Positions 1-11,187 are shown, numbered from the stretch's first letter. The stretch is 64,000 nucleotides of DNA from JAJTFW01 sp046330075 (GCA_046330075.1 JAXLTL010000006.1:62001-126000); one strand, 5' to 3'. The notes: generated by a model from the sequence alone, not told the origin. Translations and numbers: made by a program.

Positions 1-2
1 CG

Positions 3-3000
3 TCTGCATATAATATCAGTTTTACAACCTCGCCTCCCATCGTAGCCGGTGTGATTAATATCTGTAACGGACAAAGTATTACGTTTAATGATAATTCAAC
101 GGGTATCACCGGACTCCTCTGGAATTTCGGCAATGGATATTATTCTACCAACGCTACACATACAGAACCGGCATGGCATTATCCTCCCGGAACCTATTAT
201 GATACATTGACAGTGTATGATGCCTGCGGTGTTGCTCATGATACTGCCTTTATGGTGGTCGTGGATTCTGCTTCCGGTCCCGATATCTTCTGTATCTCAG
301 TGGTCTGTCCGGGCGATACAGTAACATATCATACCAGCGCCATTTGTACCAACTACTCCTGGAATGTTTCAGGTGGATCTTTTTTGTTTACACCATCTCC
401 TACCAGCGATTCCTGTGTGGTGGTTTGGGGCCCCGGACCTAATGGAACAATTTCGCTTACAGTTTCCGGCTGTACGCCGCCGTTGAACTGCCCGAATCCT
501 ACTGTGAAAACGGTGAATATCGTACCCGCTACATTACCGATTGCGGGCGATACTGTCGTTTGCGCTGGTACGATGAGCTGTTATGCCGTGGAGTGTATTC
601 CGGGTAATAACCATTCATGGGAGATATTCCCCGCGAATGCAGGCACCGTGACGGGCCAGGGTACCTGCGAAATCTGTATTCAATGGGCTCCCGGATTTTT
701 CGGACCTGTGACGATACAGCTCAATTATCAGAACGTACTCACCGGTGCCGGATGTAACCTGCCGGGAGAGTGCAAAGATATGCATGGCTGTGGTGGTACT
801 GCTTCAATTACGGTAGATGTTCGCCCCATCTTCGGTATCTCCGGTCCATCTAAAGTTTGTCCGAATACAGTGAGCGCTCCTTTCAATGGAATGAATCTCA
901 CCAATAATACCATTGCTGCCGGTGTGAGCTGGAAACTCGTGACTCCGGCTCCTTCCATACTGACATTCGCTAATACTGCTTTGCTGAATGCCTATACCTG
1001 GAATGCAGGCCCCGGTGTGTATGAACTAACGGCCTATGCCCCCGCAAATATGTATTGTACCGATTCGGCGAAGGTGAATGTAACGGTGGTGGATATGCTC
1101 ATTCCAGGACCTATCACCGGACCGGACACCGTTTGCGTGAATACACCATCGGTTTTTTCAGTCGCTCCGAACATGACCGGCGTATCCTACCTTTGGACAA
1201 TTACTAACGGTACTATTACCGGACCTGCAACGGGTTCTTCTGTCACCGCTTCTTTTAATGCTCCCGGCGGAACTCTTACGGTCGTTCAGTATCTCAGCGC
1301 GAGTCCATCCTGCACCAGCCAGGTTTCATTAACGAAGAATATCGCTACATGGCCTAACTTCCCGTTACCTGTTGTTTCAAGCAGTAGTCCAACGGTGTGC
1401 ATGAACAGCACAGTCACCTATTCAATACCAACGCCGTTGCTGAGTAATGCTACCTATACCTGGTCAATTGTTCCTGCAACTGCCGGAAATATACTTTCTG
1501 CAAACGGTGGTGATTCTATCGTGATTAAATGGATCAGTGCAGCGATCACTCCCATTTTTGTGAAACTGAAAATTACCAGATGTTATAGTGATTCGGTGAT
1601 GGTACCCATCAACCTGCTCCCCTTGCCAACAGTCCCGAATATCTCCTACTTCCCGGCTAATCCTTGTGTGAATACAGTAGTGAATTTCTCAACGCTGAAC
1701 CCCGGACCGCTCTGGAACTGGAGTTTCGGAGATGCAGGAACTTCTGTACTGCAGAATCCGTCGCATGTATATACCGTTGCCGGCAATTATAATGTGCAGT
1801 TGTATGTCACCAATGCTTCGGGTTGTTCGGATACAGCTGTCACCGCTATAACGGTTGAAGATGTACCTGTCGTTCCGGTTATCACAGGGCCTGATAGTGT
1901 ATGTATCAATACACCGGGCAACTATAGTTTCTCTCAGCCATTGTTTCCCGGTGCTTACTATTCCTGGTCTCTGTCGAATGCGCCGAAAGGATTTATCACC
2001 AGCTCCGGCAATAATTTTGCAAACGTGAACTGGACCACCGCCGGCACCGATACGGTGAAGGTACGTGTACAGGCAAATTGTCTCGATACAACAATTAAAT
2101 ATGTTGTTGTTGTAAGCCCGTTGCCGACCCCCGGCATTTCTGTGCTTTCACCAGCCTGTCAGAATACCAATGTGTCGTTTACTGGAACCGGTGGCGGTAC
2201 CTATTCGTGGTCATTTACCGGAGGGTCTCCCGGATTTTCTTCTGTTTCCAACCCGGTAGTAAATTACGGTACTGCGGGTAGTTATAATGTAACCTTGTCG
2301 GTGGTGAGTGCAGCCGGATGTGCCGCGAATACCAGCACTACCATGGTGATCAACCCCGAGCCGAATGCATTGATCAATGGCCCGGCAACCATTTGCTCCT
2401 TCCCCGGAAATGTTACCATGAGCGCCGTTGCTCAACCGGGATATACTTTCTTGTGGACACCAACAGGCAGTACGTCGCCTTCTATCACTACCACCATCAG
2501 TTCGCTTACAACGTTCAGTTGTGTAGTGACGAATGCTTTTGGTTGTACCAAATTGTCAAATTCAATTACAGTAGATACGTTGTCCTGTGCAACGATTATC
2601 GATTCCTGTGCAGTGAATGACAGCATTGACTTTACCTATACTCCACCTATTTGTTTAACGCAGACATATACAAAGATTTTTTCCGGAACCTTGACCGGCT
2701 GGTCGTTTGGTCCGGGTGGAAGTGCAGGTGCTGTAAGTCCGGTTTCTGCAACCTATCCCTTCCCGGGTAATTTCCCTGTGACAGTTACTGGTGTTGCCAT
2801 CGGAACATATCCGGATGGTTCCGTATGTACAAAGAATATTTCGAAGACTAGAATTGTCACCATTCCATTTGATCCCGACTTTGATTTTAAATATCAGTGT
2901 AATGGATCAAATGTGATGCAGGTGCTGTTCACCAATAAATCGAAGTATCTGGGAACTGCAACTGCATACAATTGGACTTGGTACGATGTAACCTATGCGA

Positions 3001-6000
3001 CTACACTCTCTACGAATCCATTCCCTCCGGCCATCACATTGGCTGCGGGTACGCATGTGATTAATCTGAGTGTTTTTGATCCTGCAACAGGAGCATCCTG
3101 CACCATCACCAAAACGATCAGCGTGCCGGTACCGATCGTAGCTTCGTTTACGGTTTCATCACCGCTTTGCGTAGGAGCGCCCAATACATTTACCAATACT
3201 TCGGTGCTGCTCGCGAATCAATCGTCGATGTTGTTCAACAACGGCAATGGTGGTACTGCTACCAGCTCTCCGGCAAGTATGCCCTATGCAAGCTCTGGAA
3301 GTTTTACGGCTACACTTTCCGTAACAGATATTTATGGCTGTACTTCGAATGCATCACAGCCGGTGACTGTATTACCGGCTGGTTCGGGTTCAATTACTGT
3401 CGGTGCGCTGGCCTGCGATTCGGTTTCGCTCACCGCAAGTGGCCCCGGGCCATTTACCTGGAATGTAATCAGTCCGCCTCCATTCCCTAATAATCCGGCC
3501 TATGTGAAAACAAGCGGATATTATAGTGTGACCGGTATCGGTGTGAACGGATGTCCGTACACGGCCGGACCTGTTCTGGTTACCGTGAATAAATCTCCGC
3601 AGGTTACCATCACCGGACAAACGCAATATTGTCAGGGTGAAGCCTTGAATATTAAAACATCTGCTGCGGGAATAAACTATGCATGGATTCGTTTGCCATC
3701 TACTCCGGTAGGTACCAACTCGCCCAATCTGAACATCATAGCCAATACACCCGGTACCTTTACGTATCAGGTAACCGTAACTGCAGCAAATGGATGCACT
3801 GGTTCTGCAACATATACCATAACAGTGGATCCTGTTCCGGGTTCCGCGGCAATCGTCGCGAGTGGACCATTGACTTTCTGTCAGGGAGATAGTGTGAAAC
3901 TGATGGTGAGTCCTCCCGGCTTTACTTATCTCTGGTCCAAGTCGCCGGCGCCACAGCTTCCATCTCCAGCCAACGCGCAAACCAGTTACTGGGCAACCCA
4001 AAGCGGAACGTATTCTGTGATTGTTACCACTGCTAACGGATGCGCCTATCCGGCAATTGCTCCGGTAACAGTGACGGTGAATCCTGTCCCTCCTGCAAAT
4101 ATCACTGGAGATACGACGCTGTGTCAGGGTGAAACACTCACATTGAACAGTACGCCGGTTGGGGGAGCGACGTTTAGCTGGACAGGCCCTGGTGCCTCAG
4201 GTAATACCAACCCGTTTGTAAAAACAAACATGCAGCCATCCAACTCCGGCTATTATGTTGTGACGGTTACCAATACGTTTGGTTGCTCAGCAGTGGATTC
4301 GATAGATGTTATAGTGTACCCGGGACCTGTTGCACCGATTATCAACAGTATTCCCGGAGGAACACTCTGCGAAGGACAATTGTTTAACCTTTTCGTGACC
4401 AATCCAACCGGAGGGCAAACCTACGGATGGAGTACCGGACAATTGGGCTTGAGTATTAATGCCGTACTTCCCGGCGATTATTATGCAACCACATCGAATG
4501 TATTCGGATGTACTGCTCAGTCAAATATTATAACGATTCATCCGAAACCGGATCTCAGTTGTGTGCCAACCGGTTGTTACGAATTCTGTACTGAATGCGA
4601 TTCGGTGAATATCCCCGGACCGGCTGGACTCTTTAGTTACCAATGGGAGAAATTCAATGGTTTCAACTTTGTATTTTACTCGTCAAATCAAAATCTAAGT
4701 GTATTGCCTCCGGGTGGTAAGTTCCGGTTGATAGGAGCGACTCAATGGGGATGTGCTGATTCTACGGATACACTTTCTGTCGACTTTATAAATTGTTGTC
4801 CAACTCCTGATACCACTACCTGTGCCGATGCCTGTGTGAACTTCGATAACAATAACCTGAGTGGATGGCAACCTTATCCGTCTGCGCCGAACGTAGGCTT
4901 GAATGTAACGAACGTAGGATCTCAAAACGGTCCTGCAGATTATTTCATTCAGGCCACTGACCTGACCGGACCTTCCTTCCTCGAAGGTAGTTTCAATTTG
5001 CTTGGAAAATGGTGTTGTGGTGAATTCTGCTTCGACTTTAAACTCATTGATGACGCTGTCGCAGGTTCGCCCAATGTGAATCCACAGTTTACCATCTTTA
5101 ATGGAACACTTGGTTTCAGGTTTACTGCAACAGCTTCGGTGAATGAAACTTCACCCTGGCAGCGCTTCTGTGCACCTGTTACAGATTGTGCCCCTCCTCC
5201 TGTTACTCCGGCAGGCACCTGGACACCAATTGCCGGCACTACTGTAGGAGATTGGACTACCGTTTTGTCGAACGTAACGAATGTCGTTTTCAAAGTGGAT
5301 TATACAGCGGGTGTTGGCGAGACTTCAGGATACGATAATGTATGTATTCAATCGGGGTTGCCGTCTGTCAGCGCCGGAAATGACACCACGGTTTGCGCCG
5401 GATCTGTGATTACGCTGCATGCAGATAGTTGCAATGGAACAGCTACGTGGTATCAGATTTCGGGAGATTCCCTCGTGTATGTGGGTAATGGCCCGATTGT
5501 AGATGTTACTCCACAGCAGAATACATGTTATGTGTTAATATGCTGCAATGTGGGTGCATGTTGCTGCGATACCGATACTGTTTGTGTAAACGTTAATCCA
5601 CTGCCGATATTAAAATGGACTACTGTTTACCCCTCGGTTTGTCAAAACTCAGCACCGATCTTCCTCGATTCTTCGAATGTGATGGTGTGGGTGAATAACA
5701 ACTGGGTGCCGGTTTCTCAATTGAACGGAAGTGGTTTCTTCTCCGGTCCTTTTGTCGCAGGAAATTACTTTAACCCGACAACTATTGGTACGTACACTAT
5801 TTGCTATACCTGGACAGATTCGCTGGGATGTACATCTACAACATGTAACACAATCAGTGTGCAGTTCTGTTGTGATACTACTTTCCAGATTAACGCCGGA
5901 GTAGATACAACCATTTGCGCAGGTGGAGTAGTGACCTTAACAGTTACAGGTTGCACCGGTGTGCCACAATGGTTTAAGATGACCGTAGCAGGTCCTGTAC

Positions 6001-9000
6001 CTGTTGGACAAGGCCCGATCTTCGATGCTTTCCCACAAACATCAACTTGTTATATGGTGGTTTGCTGCGATCCGTTATATCCGGCCTGCTGTGATACAGA
6101 TACAGTTTGCATTACTGTGAAACCACATCCTGTTCTGACCTGGCCAATGCAGTATCAGACATTGTGTAATAATGGCGGACCGATAACCTTGAATCCGGCC
6201 GATATTTATGTGATCGTAAATAACGTTCCGATCCCTGTTACACAAACCGGCGGCACAGGATTCTTCAGCGGTACCGGTGTGAGTGGAAATATCTTCACAC
6301 CACCTGGCATCGGCACCTGGACGATCTGCTACAATTACACCGCACCGAATGGTTGCACAGCGACAATCTGCAATACCATTAATGTACAGTTCTGCTGCGA
6401 TACAACCTTCCAGATCAACGCGGGCAATGATACATCAATTTGTGAGGGGCAATTTGTCGCCCTGAATGTAACGGGCTGCACCGGCACACCAACATGGTAC
6501 GCGCTTGGAGTAGAAGGCCCGGTTCAAATCGGACAAGGTCCCGTACTCGACGTGTTCCCGCAAACATCAACTTGTTATATGGTGGTTTGCTGCGATCCGT
6601 TATATCCGGCCTGCTGTGATACAGATACAGTTTGCATTACTGTGAAACCACATCCTGTTCTGACCTGGCCAATGCAGTATCAGACATTGTGTAATAACGG
6701 CGGACCGATAACCTTGAATCCGGCCGATATTTATGTGATCGTGAATAACGTTCCGATTCCTGTTACACAAACCGGCGGCACAAGCTTCTTCAGCGGTACT
6801 GGCGTGAGTGGAAATATCTTCACACCACCTGGCATCGGCACCTGGACGATCTGCTACAATTACACCGCACCGAATGGTTGCACAGCGACGATCTGCAATA
6901 CCATTAATGTACAGTTCTGCTGCGATACAACCTTCCAGATAAACGCTGGCAATGATACATCAATATGTCAGGGTGGATTTGTGGCGCTGAATGTAACAGG
7001 TTGTACAGGTACACCCACATGGTATGCGTTGGGAATAGAAGGTCCAGTACAGATCGGACAAGGCCCGGTACTCGACGTATTCCCGCAAACATCGACTTGT
7101 TACATGGTAATCTGCTGTGATCCATTGTATCCTGCCTGCTGTGATACGGATACCGTTTGCGTAACTGTTAAGCCTCATCCAATACTGACATGGCCGATGC
7201 AATATCAAACGCTCTGCAACAATGGCGGACCAATTACATTAAACCCTGCTGATATCTATGTCATCGTAAATAATGTTCCGATCCCTGTTACACAAACCGG
7301 CGGCACAGGATTCTTCAGCGGTACTGGCGTGAGTGGAAATATCTTCACACCACCTGGCATCGGCACCTGGACGATCTGCTACAATTACACCGCACCGAAT
7401 GGTTGCACAGCGACAATCTGCAATACCATCAACGTGCAGTTCTGCTGCGATACAACCTTCCAGATAAACGCTGGCAACGATACATCAATTTGTGAGGGGC
7501 AATTTGTCGCCCTGAATGTAACAGGCTGCACAGGCACACCAACATGGTACGCGCTTGGAGTAGAAGGCCCGGTTCAAATCGGACAAGGTCCCGTACTCGA
7601 TGTGTTCCCGCAACAATCGACTTGTTACATGGTAATCTGCTGTGATCCATTGTATCCTGCCTGCTGTGATACAGATACCGTTTGCGTAACTGTTAAGCCT
7701 CATCCAATACTGACATGGCCGATGCAATATCAAACGCTCTGCAACAATGGCGGACCAATTACATTAAACCCTGCTGATATCTATGTCATCGTAAATAACG
7801 TTCCGATCCCTGTTACACAAACCGGCGGCACCGGCTTCTTCAGCGGTACCGGTGTGAGTGGAAACATCTTCACACCACCCGGCATCGGCAGCTGGACGAT
7901 CTGCTACAATTACACCGCACCGAATGGTTGCACAGCGACGATCTGCAATACCATCAATGTACAGTTCTGCTGCGATACAACCTTCCAGATAAACGCTGGC
8001 AATGATACATCAATTTGTGAGGGGCAATTTGTCGCCCTGAATGTAACGGGCTGCACCGGCACACCAACATGGTACGCGCTTGGAGTAGAAGGCCCGGTTC
8101 AGATCGGACAAGGTCCCGTACTCGACGTGTTCCCGCAAACATCAACTTGTTATATGGTGGTTTGCTGCAATCCGTTATATCCTGCCTGCTGTGATACGGA
8201 TACAGTTTGCGTAACTGTTAAGCCTCATCCAATACTGACATGGCCGATGCAATATCAAACGCTCTGCAACAATGGCGGACCAATTACATTAAACCCTGCT
8301 GATATCTATGTCATCGTAAATAACGTTCCGATCCCTGTTACTCAAACCGGCGGCACAGGATTCTTCAGCGGTACCGGTGTGAGTGGAAATATCTTCACAC
8401 CACCTGGCATCGGCACCTGGACGATCTGCTACAATTACACGGCACCGAATGGTTGCACAGCGACAATCTGCAATACCATCAACGTGCAGTTCTGTTGTGA
8501 TACAACCTTCCAGATCAACGCGGGCAATGATACTTCAATATGTCAGGGTGGATTTGTGGCGCTGAATGTAACAGGTTGTACAGGTACACCCACATGGTAT
8601 GCACTTGGAATTGAAGGTCCGATCCAGATTGGACAAGGACCAGTTCTGGATGTATTCCCGCAACAATCGACTTGTTACATGGTGGTATGCTGTGACCCAT
8701 TGTATCCGGCCTGCTGCGATACAGATACGGTTTGCGTAACTGTGAAGCCGCATCCGGTTCTGAGCTGGCCATCTGTATATACAGATATCTGTCATATCGG
8801 CGGACCAATGACATTGAACCCGAACGACATTTTCGTTGATGTCAATAACACATGGGTAATGTCAGGATTTACCGGCGGCACAGGATACTTTAGTGGTCCG
8901 GGAGTATTTGGAAATACATTTACGCCACCCGGAACAGGAAGTTATGTAATCACTTTTACATATACCAGTCCTAACGGCTGTGTAGCTACGATCACCAACT

Positions 9001-11132
9001 CGATTACCGTTGTTCATTGCTGTGATACCACCTTCCAGATCAATGCCGGAAACGATACTACCATTTGTGCAGGGAACTTTGTTCCGCTGCAGGTGAGTGG
9101 ATGTACAGGTACACCAACATGGTATGCGTTGGGAATAGAAGGTCCGGTGCAGATAGGTCAAGGTCCTGTGCTGGATGTGTTCCCGCAACAATCGACTTGT
9201 TACATGGTTGTTTGTTGCAATCCTCAATATCCATCCTGTTGTGATACCGATACAATTTGCGTGAATGTGATGCAGGCGCCGTTATTACAATGGCCGGTTA
9301 ATTACCCGAATATCTGTTACGGACAAGGGCCGATGGTGTTGAATCCTGCTGATATTCTTGTTTGGGTGAATAATACCTGGGTGCCTTCAACGCAGGCAGG
9401 TGGTACAGGTTATTTCAGTGGACAAGGCGTATTTGGAAATATATTTAATCCTCCTGCAGGAAACGTTTCATACCTGATTAGTTTCACCTATACATTTGGC
9501 AATGGATGTACCACAACCATCTATACAGGAATAACAGTAATGAATTGTTGTGGTACGATGAATGTAAATGCAGGACCTGATCAAACCATCTGCAATGGAC
9601 AGTCTGCTGTACTTACCGTAACAGGATGTAATGGTACGCCTGTCTGGTACGCATTAACGAATACTGGTCCGGTACTGGCAGGAACCGGTGTTGATCTTAC
9701 GGTGCATCCAAATCAGTCAACTTGCTACATGGTGATTTGTTGCTTGCCACAGAATCCTGTATGCTGTGATACTGATACTGTCTGCATTAACGTGCTACCG
9801 AATATTATAATCGGTCCAATGACAGGGACTCATTTCTCCGCATGCTTGCCGGCTGTCTTTGGAGGAAGTGTGTATTCGGTACCTGCAGTTTCAACAAGCT
9901 CAATGTATGTGTGGTCAGTTCCGAATGGAATGAGCATAACAGGAGGTCAGGGTACCAATTCGATTACCACACAATGGACGAACCTCGCCATTGGCACCGG
10001 TATCGTTGGTGTGATCTGTGTGGATGTTTGGACACCTTGCGGATGGAAAACAATCTGTCACCAGATTGATTTGAATGTCGCAGCTCCTGTAACCCCGAAT
10101 TCCATCAGTGGTCCGGGTAAATTATGCCCGGGTGATACTGCGATCTACTCTGTAGCAGCTGTCGCGCGTGCTTCATCCTATACCTGGACGGTTCCTGCCG
10201 GAATGACGATCATTAGCGGAGCGGGAACGAATATCATCACGGTGGTGGCCAATGCAGCTTATGCGGGTGGTACAGTCAGTGTGATTGCTTCCAATGCTTG
10301 TGGAAACAGTCCTGCCAGAACCAAAGCGGTTGGTCTTAACCTGCCTGCCAGACCCGGTGTCATTTCCGGTCCGGTTTCCGGCCTTTGTGGAACTAACGGT
10401 GCTGTATATACGATTACCGCGGTGCCTGGTGTGACGTCCTACTTCTGGACCGTCACCAACGGAACGATTGTCGGTTCAAATACCGGATTGTCGATAACCG
10501 TAAACTGGAACGCCAGCTTCACAACAGGAACCGTTTCTGTATATAGTTTAAATGGATGTGGCACGAGCAGCGTCCGGAGTCTCACAGTTAGCGGTATTCC
10601 TGCGCAGCCTGGTCCGATTACAGGCGCGATAAACGTATGCGTTGGAACTACTCAGCACTACAATGTTGCAACTGTAGCCGGATCTTCTTCCTACAACTGG
10701 ACAACGCCAGGTACACTTGTGACCGGGCAGGGGACCAAGGACATTGATGTTACCTACAATACAGGAACCGGAAATAATCAATCGATCTCTGTGCGCGCCA
10801 TTAACAGTTGTGGTATGTCGGCAATACGGAACCTTACAGGAATTACGATCAGTTCATGTGCGCGGGAAGGTATATCAGAGGATGGAAGCCTCAGTGTACA
10901 ACCGAACCCTGCACATGGTGAAACCAAAATTCTATGGACTGCTGAGGCAGCGGAAGATGGTATACTAGAAGTCATAGATGCCGAAGGAAGAGTTGTCTGG
11001 ACGAAAAATGTTGCGGGCAATGGCGCCGTGCAAGAGATTCTCTTTCCGGCCAATGAATATGCGCGCGGTCTATACCTCATTCGCTTGAATACCGGCGAGA
11101 ATATTCGCCAGATCCGTCTGGTGATTAACTAA
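3..11132 (+). CDS. Giant secreted PKD/Ig-like repeat protein with T9SS sorting domain (5' partial)
   Basis: The reading frame is open to the left edge with no stop, so the true start and signal peptide lie outside the window; the GTG at 51 is only an internal codon. About 3,700 residues are visible. The N-terminal half is a string of PKD and PKD-like beta-sandwich modules, recognisable by recurrent W-x-F-G-x-G cores and by repeated 'GP-(D/A)-x-V/I-C' openings. The middle (about residues 1939-2988) is six 175-residue cysteine-rich units, flanked by diverged units on both sides. More PKD-like modules follow. The last ~85 residues are a type A T9SS sorting domain (PNPAHGETKI... to RLVIN), so the protein should cross the outer membrane by T9SS and be anchored or released at the surface. 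Adhesion or matrix function is an inference from architecture. A strong terminator follows directly. Confidence 0.9.
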   Translation, partial: SAYNISFTTSPPIVAGVINICNGQSITFNDNSTGITGLLWNFGNGYYSTNATHTEPAWHYPPGTYYDTLTVYDACGVAHDTAFMVVVDSASGPDIFCISVVCPGDTVTYHTSAICTNYSWNVSGGSFLFTPSPTSDSCVVVWGPGPNGTISLTVSGCTPPLNCPNPTVKTVNIVPATLPIAGDTVVCAGTMSCYAVECIPGNNHSWEIFPANAGTVTGQGTCEICIQWAPGFFGPVTIQLNYQNVLTGAGCNLPGECKDMHGCGGTASITVDVRPIFGISGPSKVCPNTVSAPFNGMNLTNNTIAAGVSWKLVTPAPSILTFANTALLNAYTWNAGPGVYELTAYAPANMYCTDSAKVNVTVVDMLIPGPITGPDTVCVNTPSVFSVAPNMTGVSYLWTITNGTITGPATGSSVTASFNAPGGTLTVVQYLSASPSCTSQVSLTKNIATWPNFPLPVVSSSSPTVCMNSTVTYSIPTPLLSNATYTWSIVPATAGNILSANGGDSIVIKWISAAITPIFVKLKITRCYSDSVMVPINLLPLPTVPNISYFPANPCVNTVVNFSTLNPGPLWNWSFGDAGTSVLQNPSHVYTVAGNYNVQLYVTNASGCSDTAVTAITVEDVPVVPVITGPDSVCINTPGNYSFSQPLFPGAYYSWSLSNAPKGFITSSGNNFANVNWTTAGTDTVKVRVQANCLDTTIKYVVVVSPLPTPGISVLSPACQNTNVSFTGTGGGTYSWSFTGGSPGFSSVSNPVVNYGTAGSYNVTLSVVSAAGCAANTSTTMVINPEPNALINGPATICSFPGNVTMSAVAQPGYTFLWTPTGSTSPSITTTISSLTTFSCVVTNAFGCTKLSNSITVDTLSCATIIDSCAVNDSIDFTYTPPICLTQTYTKIFSGTLTGWSFGPGGSAGAVSPVSATYPFPGNFPVTVTGVAIGTYPDGSVCTKNISKTRIVTIPFDPDFDFKYQCNGSNVMQVLFTNKSKYLGTATAYNWTWYDVTYATTLSTNPFPPAITLAAGTHVINLSVFDPATGASCTITKTISVPVPIVASFTVSSPLCVGAPNTFTNTSVLLANQSSMLFNNGNGGTATSSPASMPYASSGSFTATLSVTDIYGCTSNASQPVTVLPAGSGSITVGALACDSVSLTASGPGPFTWNVISPPPFPNNPAYVKTSGYYSVTGIGVNGCPYTAGPVLVTVNKSPQVTITGQTQYCQGEALNIKTSAAGINYAWIRLPSTPVGTNSPNLNIIANTPGTFTYQVTVTAANGCTGSATYTITVDPVPGSAAIVASGPLTFCQGDSVKLMVSPPGFTYLWSKSPAPQLPSPANAQTSYWATQSGTYSVIVTTANGCAYPAIAPVTVTVNPVPPANITGDTTLCQGETLTLNSTPVGGATFSWTGPGASGNTNPFVKTNMQPSNSGYYVVTVTNTFGCSAVDSIDVIVYPGPVAPIINSIPGGTLCEGQLFNLFVTNPTGGQTYGWSTGQLGLSINAVLPGDYYATTSNVFGCTAQSNIITIHPKPDLSCVPTGCYEFCTECDSVNIPGPAGLFSYQWEKFNGFNFVFYSSNQNLSVLPPGGKFRLIGATQWGCADSTDTLSVDFINCCPTPDTTTCADACVNFDNNNLSGWQPYPSAPNVGLNVTNVGSQNGPADYFIQATDLTGPSFLEGSFNLLGKWCCGEFCFDFKLIDDAVAGSPNVNPQFTIFNGTLGFRFTATASVNETSPWQRFCAPVTDCAPPPVTPAGTWTPIAGTTVGDWTTVLSNVTNVVFKVDYTAGVGETSGYDNVCIQSGLPSVSAGNDTTVCAGSVITLHADSCNGTATWYQISGDSLVYVGNGPIVDVTPQQNTCYVLICCNVGACCCDTDTVCVNVNPLPILKWTTVYPSVCQNSAPIFLDSSNVMVWVNNNWVPVSQLNGSGFFSGPFVAGNYFNPTTIGTYTICYTWTDSLGCTSTTCNTISVQFCCDTTFQINAGVDTTICAGGVVTLTVTGCTGVPQWFKMTVAGPVPVGQGPIFDAFPQTSTCYMVVCCDPLYPACCDTDTVCITVKPHPVLTWPMQYQTLCNNGGPITLNPADIYVIVNNVPIPVTQTGGTGFFSGTGVSGNIFTPPGIGTWTICYNYTAPNGCTATICNTINVQFCCDTTFQINAGNDTSICEGQFVALNVTGCTGTPTWYALGVEGPVQIGQGPVLDVFPQTSTCYMVVCCDPLYPACCDTDTVCITVKPHPVLTWPMQYQTLCNNGGPITLNPADIYVIVNNVPIPVTQTGGTSFFSGTGVSGNIFTPPGIGTWTICYNYTAPNGCTATICNTINVQFCCDTTFQINAGNDTSICQGGFVALNVTGCTGTPTWYALGIEGPVQIGQGPVLDVFPQTSTCYMVICCDPLYPACCDTDTVCVTVKPHPILTWPMQYQTLCNNGGPITLNPADIYVIVNNVPIPVTQTGGTGFFSGTGVSGNIFTPPGIGTWTICYNYTAPNGCTATICNTINVQFCCDTTFQINAGNDTSICEGQFVALNVTGCTGTPTWYALGVEGPVQIGQGPVLDVFPQQSTCYMVICCDPLYPACCDTDTVCVTVKPHPILTWPMQYQTLCNNGGPITLNPADIYVIVNNVPIPVTQTGGTGFFSGTGVSGNIFTPPGIGSWTICYNYTAPNGCTATICNTINVQFCCDTTFQINAGNDTSICEGQFVALNVTGCTGTPTWYALGVEGPVQIGQGPVLDVFPQTSTCYMVVCCNPLYPACCDTDTVCVTVKPHPILTWPMQYQTLCNNGGPITLNPADIYVIVNNVPIPVTQTGGTGFFSGTGVSGNIFTPPGIGTWTICYNYTAPNGCTATICNTINVQFCCDTTFQINAGNDTSICQGGFVALNVTGCTGTPTWYALGIEGPIQIGQGPVLDVFPQQSTCYMVVCCDPLYPACCDTDTVCVTVKPHPVLSWPSVYTDICHIGGPMTLNPNDIFVDVNNTWVMSGFTGGTGYFSGPGVFGNTFTPPGTGSYVITFTYTSPNGCVATITNSITVVHCCDTTFQINAGNDTTICAGNFVPLQVSGCTGTPTWYALGIEGPVQIGQGPVLDVFPQQSTCYMVVCCNPQYPSCCDTDTICVNVMQAPLLQWPVNYPNICYGQGPMVLNPADILVWVNNTWVPSTQAGGTGYFSGQGVFGNIFNPPAGNVSYLISFTYTFGNGCTTTIYTGITVMNCCGTMNVNAGPDQTICNGQSAVLTVTGCNGTPVWYALTNTGPVLAGTGVDLTVHPNQSTCYMVICCLPQNPVCCDTDTVCINVLPNIIIGPMTGTHFSACLPAVFGGSVYSVPAVSTSSMYVWSVPNGMSITGGQGTNSITTQWTNLAIGTGIVGVICVDVWTPCGWKTICHQIDLNVAAPVTPNSISGPGKLCPGDTAIYSVAAVARASSYTWTVPAGMTIISGAGTNIITVVANAAYAGGTVSVIASNACGNSPARTKAVGLNLPARPGVISGPVSGLCGTNGAVYTITAVPGVTSYFWTVTNGTIVGSNTGLSITVNWNASFTTGTVSVYSLNGCGTSSVRSLTVSGIPAQPGPITGAINVCVGTTQHYNVATVAGSSSYNWTTPGTLVTGQGTKDIDVTYNTGTGNNQSISVRAINSCGMSAIRNLTGITISSCAREGISEDGSLSVQPNPAHGETKILWTAEAAEDGILEVIDAEGRVVWTKNVAGNGAVQEILFPANEYARGLYLIRLNTGENIRQIRLVIN
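5865..9014 (+). repeat. Six tandem 525-bp units inside the giant adhesin gene
   Basis: The codon opening each unit (F/H before C-C-D-T-T-F-Q-I-N-A-G) falls at 5865, 6390, 6915, 7440, 7965, 8490 and again at 9015, giving an exact 525-bp (175-codon) period. From the second half of unit 1 (~6030) to the first half of unit 6 (~8760) the units are nearly identical in DNA. The next unit (from 9015) and the one before 5865 are clearly diverged, and the step after 9015 is 528 bp. Each unit encodes about 14 cysteines. Confidence 0.95.
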
Positions 11133-11155
11133 CTTTTTCCTTCCCTTTTCCCTAC

Positions 11156-11187
11156 GGCCGCTCCCGAAAGGGAGCGGCCATTTTTTT
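11156..11187 (+). terminator. Rho-independent terminator of the giant adhesin gene
   Basis: A perfect 10-bp stem (GGCCGCTCCC / GGGAGCGGCC) with a GAAA tetraloop is followed by A and seven T. It starts 24 bases after the stop codon. Confidence 0.95.

Noticed and set aside
5865..9014. CRISPR or non-coding satellite interpretation of the repeats
   Set aside because: Units are 525 bp with no spacers, and the frame is open throughout as part of one protein.
6904..9255. Series of antisense frames recurring every 525 bp
   Set aside because: They are shadows of the tandem repeats. They repeat exactly with the period and show no independent coding signs.
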